Below, in pieces: positions 48,333 through 61,040 of a stretch of 64,000 bases of DNA. The notes beneath the pieces are model-generated. The model did no database searches. It was not told where the DNA came from and saw only the letters and a list, made by a program, of their open reading frames with translations. The position numbers were made by a program, and so were the translations under genes. The stretch covers positions 51,419,586 to 51,483,585 of the forward strand of contig CM067082.1 of NCBI GenBank assembly GCA_034008185.1, written 5' to 3'. The number at the start of each line of letters is the position of its first letter. Position 1 is the stretch's first letter. The stretch is from Gorsachius magnificus (taxonomy: Eukaryota > Chordata > Aves > Pelecaniformes > Ardeidae).

Positions 48333-48338
48333 ATTAAA
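48333..48338 (+). terminator. Polyadenylation signal of the second LTR
   Basis: ATTAAA, the commonest variant of AATAAA, follows a T-rich CTTTTGCTTTCCCT run about 190 bases after the TATA box, consistent with a compact R region. Confidence 0.5.
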
Positions 48339-48464
48339 CTGCCTTTATCTCAACCCACGAGTTTTCTCCCTTTTACTCTTCTGATTCTCTCCCCCATCCC
48401 ACTGGGGGAGAGTGAGCGAGTGGCCGTGTGGGGCTTGGTTGCTGGCTGGGGTTAAACCAAGTTA

Positions 48465-49180
48465 TAGAGCTTAGGTATCAGTCAGTTACATGGCCATGTT
48501 ATGAACATTTCTTCTAATAGATTTCAGTCTGCTGGGTAAGAGAGAGGTTATCATCATCGCTACTGATGAAAGCATATTTCATGATCCATCCATCCCAGTC
48601 ACATCCCTATTAATTACTGATCCCATTCCCATCACATTTGTGATGTGTCTGTGCTTCCATACTTCCTTTTTAAAGTGTTCTGGACAAGAGTCCGTGCAGC
48701 ATTAAGACCTCTTATGACCCTGTGGGATGCATTCAAGCTCCCTTTTGCAAGGCTTTTCAAAGATCATGATAACCTAACCTCAGGTGTTTGAGAAGTTTAG
48801 ATTACTTGTAGCCAAACCTTTCCTATATTCTTTCAGCCTGCAAAAATCAAACCTGAAATCCAATGAAGACAAATCTTAGTGCAATTTTGTTGCTTTCTTT
48901 GAGCAAGGCTCATAGAAAAAAATACAAAAAACCCTTTTTGAGTTTTGTTACTCTCAAGGCTGTTTGTTGTAGAACTAGAAAGTTCAGAGAGTCTTAGAAA
49001 AATTAAGAAAACAAACCTTGTGTTCTCAAATCTAACTAAAGGAATGTGTGATTGACATTTCAAAGAAGGGTTCAGATTCATTCTTACATTATCGAACAAA
49101 CACAGTCCCATCCGGTAACTCTATTTCTCCATATTCAGTCACCTTTCTCATCATTTTACTACCAAGCACAATACTCACCA
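48465..49180. other. Non-coding stretch, no gene seen
   Basis: Unique sequence. A 92-codon minus-strand frame (48833-49111) is Phe/Ser/Leu-rich with no domain. Nothing further. Confidence 0.5.
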
Positions 49181-49206
49181 TGATGAGCGGTGATGACCGC
49201 TCATCA
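49181..49206. repeat. Perfect 11-base hairpin
   Basis: TGATGAGCGGT (49181-49191) and ACCGCTCATCA (49196-49206) are exact reverse complements around a GATG loop. The stem holds two CpGs in otherwise CpG-poor DNA. A four-base loop is typical of a cruciform- or RNA-hairpin-forming sequence. Confidence 0.9.
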
Positions 49207-49848
49207 CCGTTGATCCAGCCTGGACCGTGCAGTTCAGAAGCCATGGAGCTTAACATAGGTTCCCCTAGCAAAGTAGAAACTTTCTGAGTGTGCAGGGGGG
49301 GATATCATGTTTTCTGAGCTGGAAGTCTACCCTGAATCCCATCAGTCATAAGTGTAGAGTTACGTAAATTGATTTTTCAGACAGGGTGACACTCCAGAGC
49401 CAGGTGACAGGCCAGAACAGTGGCTGGACAATAAGATACTTAGGGAAGCTGGCATGGGCTTTATAGAGCTCCAGGGGAGAGTGCTGAATAATACTCTTCA
49501 AGCCAAAATCATCTGTAGGACATAAGCGCTAAATTATGTTTCCACTTCCCATACTGACAGGTCTCTGGAATCTGCAGGAATTCCCCACTCTTCAAAGGAT
49601 ATCACAGCGCACAGTGTGCAGCTTTCAGGGATTGGCAACCTTGCTTTTGTGATCTCTTGTAATGAAATTTTACCCATAATGCCATAAGAATAAGGAAACA
49701 TAGCACTCGGAGACACTAAAACTATCAGCAGTTCCCTGCTTGGTGCCTGCACTGCTCCTTCTCCTGGCCAAAGATAATCATGCATACTTTGTTAAATTAA
49801 AACAGTTTGCTGATTTATACATTGACTTGTGAGGAGGTATTTCCAATT
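49207..49848. other. Non-coding stretch, no gene seen
   Basis: Unique sequence between the hairpin and the minisatellite. One 83-codon minus-strand frame, no domain. Confidence 0.5.
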
Positions 49849-50013
49849 ACTTTGGCATTCGTATCTTGGGCAAGCTGTTCCCTCAAATCACCCTGGCACT
49901 TAATAGCCTGCGCCGACTGGTGTTTTGTATGACCCTGGCACTATTAGCCCAGCCTGGCTAGTGTTTCAATTCACCGTGGCACTAATGGTCTGGAAGTTGT
50001 TCTTGTTTTCCAG
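49849..50013 (+). repeat. Four-copy 41-base minisatellite
   Basis: Copies start at 49849 (ACTTTGGCATT), 49890 (ACCCTGGCACT), 49932 (ACCCTGGCACT) and 49973 (ACCGTGGCACT), so units are 41, 42 and 41 bases. Each continues with a TTAG/TAATGG-CTGG-GTGTT-like body. The two middle copies are most alike and the outer ones most diverged, as expected of an ageing tandem array. Confidence 0.82.
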
Positions 50014-53000
50014 ATTAATGAGTACCCTAAAAACCACTCAAAATTGGAAAAGAAAGAATGTTTTCAAAGGGGAAAAATAAGGTGAGTTGAAGCTGCCCAC
50101 TACCCCGTCATTGTGCTCTTTCCTCATCTGCCTCTTCTTTAGCTGCCTATGCAGGGATCTAATAACACTGGTGCTCCCATATGCCTGGAGGCTCAGGGTG
50201 CCCAACACCGGCACCTGACCCTGAAAAAGCCCCGCGGGGACCCCCAGGAAGGAAGGTTCTCTGCCAGCAGACTGCTGTGAGCAAGGAGAAATGATTGAAA
50301 TGGGAAAGGCCTCATTTACACTTCCATTGTGTGAGAGAGTTGAAGCCTTTCCGTCAAAATCCTGCTGAAGAGGAGAGTTGCTTAACCAACATTGCCCCCA
50401 TCAGGAGCTAAGAGCTGCACCCACAAGCTCATGGGCCACCTCCGGCCAAGCCTCTCTATTCCCTGACGGGGCATGGAAATGCAGCGCAAGGATGGGCAAG
50501 AGCAAGGGCTCAAAGCACTCTCCTAACACCCGCGGTTGCTCCCTAAGGCCCCTGGTTTAGTAGAGAGGCAGGCTCAGGCAAGAGCCTCACCACCTGCGGC
50601 TGACACAGCTGAGTCCTCCGAGCACCATCTCCTGTCGGGAGAGGTGAGGGACCTGGCTGGGCTCCGGTCTTTGCCACCCCAGGGTGGTCCCCGCAAGCAG
50701 GGGTGGGGGAGTGCAGTGGTGGAGGGTGTTGGGAGAGCATGCCGGCTCATTAGACGTTTTCAGTGCTTAAGGAGGGATGAATTTTAATGTTATTGCCAAG
50801 GCTCCGTGGCAGGTCAGAGTTTTCGTCCCACATACATGCAGACGCTGCCCAGTTAGGGCGGGCATTCCTCACTTCATGGCGAATTCCACCCTTTTTTCCT
50901 CCATCCTGTGGGATGGGCTCAGTATTGTTTTTATCGGCCTTTGTTACTTGTTATCTTTTTAGAAGCAAACCCTATCCCACCCTTGCTTTTAAAGAGAGAA
51001 AAAGAAAGGGGGAGGGGAGAGAGAAAGAGAGAATATCACCCAGCCCCTGCAGAAGGGTTTTAGACGATTTTACATCTCAGCATTTTTTAGCTTCACTATG
51101 CATTTTCCATTGTACCTGATTATTGGTTCAATATGTATACTATGTTATTTAAATGTAAGGGGGAAAATCGACGAGCAGTTATGGGAGAAGGCAGAGCTGT
51201 CACAACATATTCCTGCAAAGCCATGATTTGTTTTGTGTTCAGTCACACATTGTTTGGATTTCAGCTCTTATTTCAGTCCTGGCCTTAGGGTTTTCCGAGC
51301 AGCGTTGAAAGTCAGATACACAGAACGCTACACTGAATTCAGTTTTCTGTATTTCTAACACAGAAGATGGAAGAAGAAAGTCTTGTAGATGGAGGGAGGG
51401 ACACAGGACAAGTTCGTCTCTCATTATTTACAGATAGGTAATCCGAAAGGGGGTTGTAGCCGTACAAAATACTCACACACATGAGCGTGGGAGACAGTGT
51501 GTCTGGCTTTCAGCAGGCTGAGTCCCCTCCCGGCTGCCTGGGCTCCAGCCCTGCAGCCAGAGCTGCTCAGGGAAACCCCTGTGTCCACACAGCCAGGCAG
51601 GCAAGAGCGGGACCCCAGGGAGGACCCGGTCACCTCCTTCCCACCTACAGCAGCTCCAGCTGTCCTAGAAACCTGCAGTCCTCACGCGCTCCAGCCAGGT
51701 GTTAGTGCCACACCGCAGATGCCAGAATCGGAATCCGCTATATATGTATTTTCACTATAAACAAAAAGACACTCAGCTGGTAAGTCTGACCGGCTGAACC
51801 ATCCTAATGCCCAGATTTTGATGAAGTTTTTTTATCCTTCCATACAGAATAACATCTATCATTAAGTCTACACAAACATGGGCAGGCAGAGGAACATGGG
51901 CCAACCATGCAGTTACTGTTAACTTATTGTGTTTACAAAACGCACTTATATTTGGTCATCCTGTGAGTCATTCTCAGAATCCACAAGCAAAATCATTCTT
52001 CAGAGCAGTGATGAGACAAAAATGTCAACCCAGCTACAGCTTTCCTAAGGGATCTGCCACAATATGTCGTCTCAACAGATAGACTATCTGTCGTGCATTG
52101 TTTCTGTTCATAAATAAAAGTGATAGGAAACATGAAGGAAAGAAAAACATGAAACCAATTTTTGGACAGAGAGGAGAAAATGTAGTGGGCAGTGATTCCC
52201 TGACCCTCCCCAGTACCCGTCTTCAGCTTTTGGGATGGAGATAGAGCATTATGTTTGGGAAGGGCACAGTAAGGTCTTTACCAAAAGTGCTGTGGTTGTG
52301 CCAAAATAAAGCTTTGTCTGGTTTTAGATTTTCTTTTATTCTAAGCACAAACTCAGTGTCTGCTGCCTTCTATATACAGTAGCTAATGAAAATAGAAGAA
52401 AGAATATCCTGGTATCTTCTGCCTCTTCCCATTCCCACCAAGCAAACACAAATGCTGAGCAAGAGAGACTCTCTTTTTGTCATTTTTTGAAAAGCCAAAG
52501 CAATAATACATGTATCTTAAATGTTCTTCTCTGGGTCTTTTTAGCTGTTGCCATTTAGACTTACTGCCAGCCTATAAGGACATTGTCTCTAAGTGATTAT
52601 TTTTTATTGCCAATGTCAATGAAATAGAATAGAGGGGAAGGAAGATGCTGTAGCAGTTACTAAATCTGCAGAGAATCATTTTCATTGCTGGTGGCTTTTC
52701 TTGTCTTTTAATATTATTTTATTCAGGTGGCACCTTCCAGGGAACAAAAGCCTTTTGGAAAGGGAATGATCTGGAAATGTAATCATAATATTCTAGCAAG
52801 GTGACCTCCAAAGGTCCGTGCCAGGGCATCAATGTGAGGAAACCTGATCTTCTGGAAAAGCAGCAAAGAGCTTCCCAGCACTGCAGAGCACCATTCATAG
52901 CCTCACCTTGTGACTCTGATATTGCTGCAGTCAATTAAGGCACGGGAGACTTCCCAGAGGACTCTGAAGTTGGCACAGTTGGTCTTACCCTTGACCTTAA

Positions 53001-54829
53001 TGGCCTCTGAATCAAATTTACAGAACTTTATTAATGTTAGAAGATTATTATTTCAGTCACAGAACTGTAAACCGATGTAAAACTGGGAGAGCTTATCCAA
53101 ACCCCATCCATCCCAATCTAGACTAAAGGATACTCATGATAACAACCTGTATTTCAATATCATAAAATTACCTCACAAGTAAAATCTAAGTCACAGAAAA
53201 CTAAAAGACTCCCATAAACATAAAAATAGTTTTCAGATAGCAACTGATACCCGGTTCAGGTTGTTTGTCAGTTAGTTAAAGAGGAGTCTACTGCCAAACA
53301 AACCCCAAATAATGGCCTAACGGATGGGTGGATTTGGCATAGAAACTTTTCAAACCTCAAAATGTTTGTTTGCCTTAGATATTTGAAGGGAAAAACCTGA
53401 ACTGTAGAAGAGAAGATAAACCTTATCTGACCATCTTATTCCTTAAAAATTAGGCAGGAAACCTGACTGTGACAGACTGACTTTTGGGAATCTGAATCTG
53501 CTTGCTCTGATGGGTAAAATTAAAAGTTACCAGTTTCAGAAGTTTCTTAGTCCAAGTAAAATGGGGAAATACACTGAGATGGAAAAATCCCACCACTGCA
53601 ACCCCTCACCAGCCATGGTGCCTGTCATCATCCCTTGACTGCAATGGTAAAACCACCAAACTGGAAAGCTCCCTGAATCCACTAGGAGCGTGGGGGCAGG
53701 ATGAGCAGACATTTTTCATCCTGATGGAAGTTCAAAAAAGTCTTGGTAATGCAAAGAGCCTGCCTCATGGCTTGGTCCTCCAGTGAAGGCTTCGTCTCTC
53801 AGTTGCTATTCCTTTGTATCATTTATACTTCTACACTGATGAAGAGGATCTCAGTGCATTTCTTCACACGGGAAGGACTCAAAGGAAGAGAGCCAAGGAC
53901 AAGCTAAACTGGAGAGAGGTGAAACAGTGGCTATCAGTTGGCTGTATCTCTTTTTTTTCCTATAATGCAATTTATCCCAGAGTACAATACAAAATTTGCT
54001 AAGGCAGCCTCCAAAAACAAAGTCCCTCATTTGAAATACTTAATTAGATTAGAGGCCTGTTTTGGCCATTATTTTAGCTTTCATTGTAGGTCTCTTCAGC
54101 TTTTAACAATGTTCTATGGACTCTTTCAGACCATCAAAATGACACTTACCACAGGCTTCACAGTGAACTGATAGGAGTCCACTGCAATGCAGTCATCTCT
54201 GCAGAGCAGTGATGAGAAGCAACACATGGCATTTTGCACAGCTGAGTAGCAAAAAGTACTCCTCAAGGGCATCAGGGCAACCTCAGCTCTCAGACTCTGT
54301 AGGACCTCAGTGTGCACAGAGGGTGGGAAAAAAATGATAGCAAGGCTGCTACTGATTTAAGACAAAGCAAAAATTTCATCCAACAACAGATCCGTGCCAT
54401 CTAAAAATCCCACTGCAGGTGACACAAATGGTGTATTATCTGTGTAACAGGGATGAAGACCTAAACTGATTTTGCTATGAACTGAGCTTATGCTTCCAGC
54501 TAATCAAAATATTTCTAACCTGGTCCTTAGATGTTAGTGTCATTTCTGCCGAAAAATGCAGTGATTGCTCTGTTTTCCTAATACATTCATCCCTAGGTTC
54601 GCTTGTCCATCTGTTAAGTATTTACATATGTTTCTTTTAGGGGATCGTGTATGTCTGTATAGGTGATGGGAGAATTTCTACTGATTGTTTTATTGCTGTC
54701 AAAGCAGGTAATCACCTTTTCTTTAAAACCCCTGGCATGACTTATCACAAAGATTGCTTTGTTTATTAATGAGTCCTTATAATAGGAGGGCTTGACACTC
54801 AATTTTTTTCAGACATACCAAATGCTAAT
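50014..54829. other. Non-coding stretch, no gene seen
   Basis: Two GC-richer intervals (about 50130-50760 and 51480-51720) carry several short frames open in opposite directions, none with a domain. A purine-rich tract lies at 50992-51037. Below 52 kb the DNA becomes AT-rich and nearly frame-free. The GC-richer part could border an exon I cannot recognise, but no convincing splice-bounded frame was seen. Confidence 0.45.
50992..51037 (+). repeat. Purine-rich low-complexity tract
   Basis: AAAGAGAGAAAAAGAAAGGG continuing in A/G for about 45 bases. Simple sequence without coding value. Confidence 0.75.
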
Positions 54830-54965
54830 TGAATTGCTGCAACAGCTAAAACCAAGTTTGCATTGATGGATAAAACTCATAAGGTGATGAGTTACTACTT
54901 ATTAATGAACTCACAGTCCCGTGAAACAGCTAATAATGACTTAGGACCTTGATAATGTTGGTTAG
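54830..54965. promoter_or_regulatory. Candidate conserved non-coding element
   Basis: GCTAATTGAATTGCTGCAAC, CTTATTAATGAACTCAC and GCTAATAATGAC cluster in 135 bases without a long frame; a poly-A run follows at about 54968-54979. Enhancer-like texture, unproven. Confidence 0.22.
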
Positions 54966-57900
54966 AACAAAAAAAAAAAGCACAGAAGTTATTCTAGTTT
55001 GTGAGTATTGTTACAAAGAAATCCAGTTCATAGGACAGCAACCACATGTTAAACACAACAGTGATTCCAGGCTGACCTTAGTTTTCCCCAACAAAGTCCC
55101 ATGAAGGCCTTGGGGACACATGCACGAATAGCCTAGCACAGTAGTGAGGAGAGGACGGGAAGGAGATCTACCTGTTCAAGCATAAGGAAAGGTCCTTGCT
55201 GCCCAGGAGGCAGCAGGAAAGCTCTTCTCAGTTTTGAAGCAAATAGGATAGTTGCCACCAGAGAGACTGAAACAACTGTGGGAAGACAGTGGAAGGATGT
55301 TTCTGGCACAGATGACCACATTCTGGTTTTGAAGTTATTCTCCTTGCATGAGAAACTTTGTGCAATTTAAGGGGAAAACTCAGACCCTATAATATTGAGA
55401 ACCAGTTAGTAGCTACACACTTGTGCCAGCAGATGAGAAACTCGTTCTTCCCTGTGCCTTGGGAAGAAGAACTGCCTTAGCAAGTTCTCCAGCTGCGCAG
55501 TCTGGCTTGCCACAGACACAGCTCTAGCTCTGCAAGGAGAAGACATGATAAACTTTCCCCTGGAAAAAATGGGGAGCTTTACAGGAAATCAAGAAAAGGG
55601 CCAGGAGCTTGGGAGCGGAGTGGATGCAGCAGGAGAGGTCCTCTCCCCCTGGCAAGAGGAGGAAATGAAGAGAGGCAGGAGAGCTCTGTGGAGGGCAGGA
55701 AAGCTCTGTGATCCTCTTGAGAGAGCAGCGAATGTAAACTAACAAGCAAAGACAAAATTCGATCAAAACATGTGCTGGTACCTGCATCATTATTGTCCTA
55801 AGCTACCTCATGCTTTGCCAGAACCCCTTTACCCTCATCTCCAGGAGCTTTGTTCACACAGCATATAAATAACATTCCTGGATAGACAAATATCCACATT
55901 GTCCTCGGGTGACTTTTAAAATAAGCCTTTAGTGCAAAGAAACTAACATTTTCTAAAGCTTTTTGGACCCATTCCTTCTGCAAACATAGAATACCTACTA
56001 TGCTTTGTAGTACCGTTAGCTTGGTTAATGTTTTTTCATAAGGAATTCTAGCAGGAACCACCATTACAGAAGGAACTTAGTTCTTTGAACTGCTCTAAAT
56101 AATATAAGTTTCACTTTCATCCCAAGAAGTGTTAAGGATGCACAAAAACACACAGGGAATTTTGTGCTAGCACCACTGATTATATTACTTTCAAAAGAGA
56201 AATAAAATCTTACCCTGAAGCTCAGAATTATTAGAGTGAACAGCCAGAACCTATTATACTATAGAAATATCACACAGAGAGCATTCATGAAAGAATTCGC
56301 CAGACAACTTGCTATGGTACAAAATTGTTCATTTTGTACACATTGTCTCATTACTTACTTTCCTCCTTATTAATGATGAAGTCATAATATGTGGGTAAAT
56401 TAAAAGTCTTTCTGCTGTAACAGCAAAAAAAAAAATCCAAAAGTCATCTGCTGGGTTTTAGTTACACTGCAGTTTCGCAACAGATTTAAGCTGGTGGAGG
56501 TGCAGGTTCCCTGCGAAAAGGTTGGCCCCTTTCTTCACACCAGCATTAGCCCCACCCAGCCATGGCGTAAGCCAGACTGAGAAACAGATCTGGTTGAAAA
56601 TCAGTTTACACTCCTACCCTCCTTTTGCTGGATTAGTTTGCAGCCAATCGGTGCCTTCACCCATCTCCTGTCAGCACAAGGGAGGCCATGGGAATGTGCA
56701 GCCAAGAAGATGACTTTTACTGGGAGCCCGCAGGTAAGTATGTTGGCATCAAGGGATCATGAAACTCAACACCAGTTTTCCAAGCCTGGGGAAATCAACA
56801 AAAGAAGCTGCTCGTACCAGGACAGCTTGGAGAGCATCGTCCATGCTCCCATCTGCCGCTTTCCTCAGTGTGCCACCACTCTGAAGAGGCTGGACCAGAC
56901 CTTTCTAAGGGACCAAAGCGCAATCCAGCACTTCTGAGGTCTCACCATTTCCGAGCACTACACGCTCTGCGTGCCCTCTTTAGCACCCTTAAAGCCTCTT
57001 CATCCAGCCAGGTCTATGGCATCCTTGCACAGTGCTGTTAATTTTATTTTTTAATAAGTTGCATTAAAAATATTACAGGTAACATGAAATGCACTTCATC
57101 ACTCTCTCTGGGCGATCCTGCCCCAAGGACCATGTGTCATTCTGCTCTGTCTGAGCTCCTCGTCACATTTCAAAGGAACATTTTCATCAGTTCCTGGGTG
57201 ACTCAGGAACTTAATTCGTGTTTTAAAAGCAACTTGGGAACTAAGATTTCAGCTAAAGTCCCAGGAAATTGACTCTCAGTCACTTTGACACTTTTCCATG
57301 CATTCCCCAATGCCTTTGTTCTTAATTTGCCTGGAATACAATAGAAGCAAATTAGGCACTAAGGAATTGTGCCTTATAGAGACACTTACGTTCTTATGGA
57401 GACTATGTAAAACCAAAACAGGCTTCAAATTTTGTATTCATCTAGGAAAAATAAATCCAGGAGTCTTTTTAGACTTGACCTAAGAAACCAGGTGTCTTTT
57501 TCCAAAACTGGACCAGTGGACAACAGTGCATGCCTTGGCTCCATATCTGGACAAGACACGCACAGGCAGTTTCCCTCTCTCCCTTCTAGTGGTAGGGAAA
57601 GCCTGGCACTCAGGCCAAAACGGAGCCCCAAAACGCTCTGGTCAGCCCTCCAGGCAAGGCACATTACAGCTAACATCCCCTCAGAAGCATAGATACACCT
57701 TTGGCAAATGCAGGACAGAATTTTTTTTACAATTGTGAGGCCACTTATATCTTTCTCCTCTTTACAACCTATCTTATTTGAACCTAAGAGTAAACCTTCC
57801 CACTGTCAGCTATGTTTTAAAAATATGAAAAATACCTTTCCATGATTTTCAGCCCATTCTGTTCTTTGTTAATACTACCATCTTTATATCTCATTGTTAA

Positions 57901-58037
57901 AAATATTCATATCTAAAGAAAAACACACACAAAAAAACCTGAATCTGACATGTTCCTTCTTCCTATCTCTATTTAATGCATGGTGGCTAAAAAACTAATT
58001 TTCTTTTTTTTGTAATTAGCAGAACACGCATCAACAG
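54966..58037. other. Non-coding stretch, no gene seen
   Basis: Unique DNA with A runs near 56425-56436 and 57930. Frames of up to 99 codons (56638-56937 plus) show no domain. No repeat recognised. Confidence 0.48.
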
Positions 58038-58107
58038 CTCCAAAGGCTACTGAAGTCAGTGGATTTTTTTTTGCACCAACTTTGATGGGTTCAGATCAGC
58101 CTCAGAG
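58038..58107. repeat. Eroded ancient amniote repeat
   Basis: GGCTACTGAAGTCAGTGGAT, then TTTTGCACCAACTTTGATGG and GTTCAGATCAGCCTCAG. This keeps the order GAAGTCAGTGG - TTTTGCA - TTCAATGGGTTCAGATCAG of an old dispersed amniote repeat (from memory). Confidence 0.45.
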
Positions 58108-58844
58108 CATTTAAATTCATATTGTATTTTCAATTCTCTCCTGCCCAGGCTGCTTCTCATGTGGAGATGAGCTGAAATAGAAGTAAGCCCATTAACTGTT
58201 CTTCTTCCAGACCTCCTCAATACAGCCAGAATTTTGTCACGATTTTAAATACCACATTTGTGGCCCTGATCTACTTTTTTATTATTACTTAACCTTTTGG
58301 ATGTGCCTGAGTTCACACAGTCAGGGACCTGCTCTTCAAAGATAAACAAATTGTTGGAGAACTAAGCAATACAGGAAATTCACGTGCCTCGCTACTGAAT
58401 TAAAGGGTGGTAGGCCGAAAAAGTCATTAGTTTTAGTGACCACAGTGGGTTTTATATAGAAGAAAGGTTTCATTCCCTAAATTGGCTCACATGTTATTGC
58501 TAATGAATGTCTAACAAAGATTCTTCTCTATAAAATGTGATCATTTTACACAGGAGATTTATCAGTCGAGTTCTTGGAGAGATTGAGGCATTGGAGTCTT
58601 TTAAAAGTCCATTTTTTAAGTCTCTACTCCACACATTGCTTTATGACCTAAAAAGCAAAGGGACTCCACATGCTGTAGGGTTCAATTGAAATTATTGTTG
58701 GAAGGTAGGAATACAACAGTAGGACTGTATTCATCACAAGAGTTACACTTTTTGTTGCTAGAGCTCAAGAAAAGTCCGTAAGGATCAGAGTTGCAAGCCA
58801 GCTCTTTCATTTGCTCGTTCTTTGTGCCACACTTTGTCTCTCCC
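58108..58844. other. Non-coding stretch, no gene seen
   Basis: AT-rich unique DNA with almost no open frames. Confidence 0.5.
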
Positions 58845-59122
58845 TCTCCGGCGGTAAGAGGGTCACTTGGTGCAGGCAGCGCTCGCACGCGCTCGCCCTG
58901 CTAAAAGTTTTCTGGCAATTTGTTCAAAGGTTTCCACGTCTTGTTAAAATGCTAACGCACGTACGGCCAGGCTGCCATTCGTAAGCAGGAGCTCGGAGGG
59001 CCACGAAGGTGCAGACAGGTGCGTCTGTGCAAAGGGGGAATTCGCATCACCCGCTTTTGGAGTTTAGGGTGGGTGCAGCTCTGAGCTCCTGCGGTCAGGG
59101 CTGTCAGCTCCCTCCGCCGACA
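58845..59122. promoter_or_regulatory. CpG-rich patch
   Basis: CpGs cluster densely (CCGGCGG, GCGCTCGCACGCGCTCGCC at 58879-58897, AACGCACGTACGG, TTCGCATCACCCGC, CTCCGCCGAC) in a region otherwise poor in CpG. It may be a small CpG island, hence a cryptic promoter or regulatory site. No TATA box, first exon or splice donor stands out. The 68-codon minus-strand frames here are unremarkable. Confidence 0.3.
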
Positions 59123-61040
59123 GCAGAGAGAGATGGGCATCACTGAAGGGCAATGCACAACATCAACATCACATGCCTAAAATTAGGCAAGGCAACTATT
59201 CCTTTAGGGCAGACAAAGCGTAGGAAATCTTTTCCTTGACTGAAGACCAAATAAGCCTTTCAAAAATCCCCTTGGCAGGCCACATTACTACAAAGTTTAG
59301 CATTATCCAACAATAATAAACACACACGCACACACAAGAGAGGGACCATGTGGCCACAAGCCGTGTGAAATGAAGCAATAGGCCATATCGGACCTCCTGC
59401 TGTATGCTCTGTATTAAGGCAGGAGAGGTATAAATACCTTACTCTTCATGCAGTGTATTACAGCACTCTGGCAAAGGAGTCTTGGGTATTAACAAAAGGG
59501 TTGTGCTACCATTGATAATAGCAGCAGAGTGAGAAAAGAGGAAAAGCAGTAGACAAAAGAAATCATACTTGGATTGCCAAATATTTCTAGTTGTGCTCAC
59601 TCAGGACTAGCACCTCTGTAGCTTCAAAGCTACCCTGGGGAAGGCAGCAGTTTGTAACTGCTGCAGTCATTAGGCAAAAGGCATTGGGGCATAGGGTTTC
59701 TGTTCTCTGGGATGTTGAGATTTAAGTCTAAACACACGTGCAGACTTTAAGAGCAATCCCATCAACCACCCAGCATCCCAACAGACAGGTCTCAACACCA
59801 TAGGCATCCTGCAAATGGGTGGAAGTGAAGGGGGCGCCAGCTACACACTGCAAGGGACATCCAGGCAATCTGCATGCAGGTCAAACTAATACAGGACCAG
59901 CACAGCCCCAGTTATGTGAGATCACAAGAGATGTGCCTGTCGGTGGGACAGTGTCTTCCAGCAGTGCTCTAGTGGATGTGAGCCATTGCTGAGGGAGCAG
60001 CAGCTCCCACCTTACACCCCTAGCTGCAGCTGAGCTCCTCTGTCTCTTACTTGCTCCACAACCCATGTAAGGTACTGATCACATGTAGGATGCCCAGATG
60101 CATTCAGCACATAAAAGGAGATTGGGTGGGGACTCAGCCCTACAAACATGAAGTCCCAGGTATGTAAGGAGCTGGCCAGAGAAATGTATGTAAGGTGATA
60201 GGTATAAATAGTGCTTCTGTTTGTTTTTTGGTTTGGTTTTTTTCATTTAAATGCATTATTGGTATTTGCACTTTGCACAAACAAACAAAATAGAATAATT
60301 TACTATTACAGTTGTAATTTCCAGCTATGTCATCACTAGTAACTGAAACATGCTTAGGACTGCTCTGCGGGGTGGAGACACACCAGCACGAGCCAGCCTG
60401 CATCTATTCTCACCCTCCAGAGCAACACTGCTTTCTGCAAACAGACTCTGAGGAACCGTGCCGACTCCTAAACTCTGCCCAGCTACTGTTTGGGAACCTG
60501 ACACAGGCCAAAACTGTGCCAGACCTTCCTGATTCAGCAGGACGGACAGTCCTGGGAAGATCCTGGGGTGTGCAGACCTCCCCTCCATACTTGCATTTCC
60601 TGAAATTTCCTCCTCAATAATAGCACCTTTAGCACTATTTTTTTGTTTGTTTGGCAGATACTACAACCAACCATGTGCTTGTTCAATCATATAATTTGAT
60701 TAAAAAAATGTAACAAAGAGACACCATCATAAGCAAACAGTCCTCAACAGAATCTTAGTCCATTCCGCCTCTTAACCTGCTGCTGTTTGCCTTGGCGCTG
60801 TATGTTTTGTTTGATATCATTACCAAGTCTTTGGATTACAGGAGAGAGGCTAAGAGCAGAAGGCAGCTTGCATTGAGGGACCTGTTCCAGACTGTACCCA
60901 TTAAGGCTGTAAGACAAGAGAGAAAAGGGGCTGTTGCTCATGAACACATTCTAAACACTTTGCTTTTTTGAAACAACTTACTTGGTAATCATTATCTTGG
61001 CTCAGGCCCCCTCGTTTAACCTCATCCGCCTGACTTTAAA
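59123..61040. other. Non-coding stretch, no gene seen
   Basis: Holds a short CA/CG run at about 59316-59337 (ACACACACGCACACACA) and otherwise unique sequence. Frames of up to 97 codons overlap on both strands around 60325-60620 with no domain. Confidence 0.48.

Larger units (their letters stand above)
47861..48464 (+). mobile_element. Second solo LTR, avian endogenous retrovirus
   Basis: It begins TGTGCTGGTTTTGGCTGGGG and runs about 600 bases to GGCTGGGGTTAAACCAAG, whose usual ending ACCACGACA has decayed here. Internal landmarks fit an LTR on the plus strand: TATAAA at 48143-48148, an ATTAAA polyadenylation signal at 48333-48338, then the GT-rich CTCAACCCACGAGTTTTCTC and CCCACTGGGGGAGAGTGAGC towards the 3' end. 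I know this LTR as abundant in many neoavian genomes; its family assignment is uncertain to me. It is unrelated in sequence to the LTR at 1765. No internal retroviral genes flank it, and no clear target duplication is visible (GATTT on the left has no partner on the right). Confidence 0.88.
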
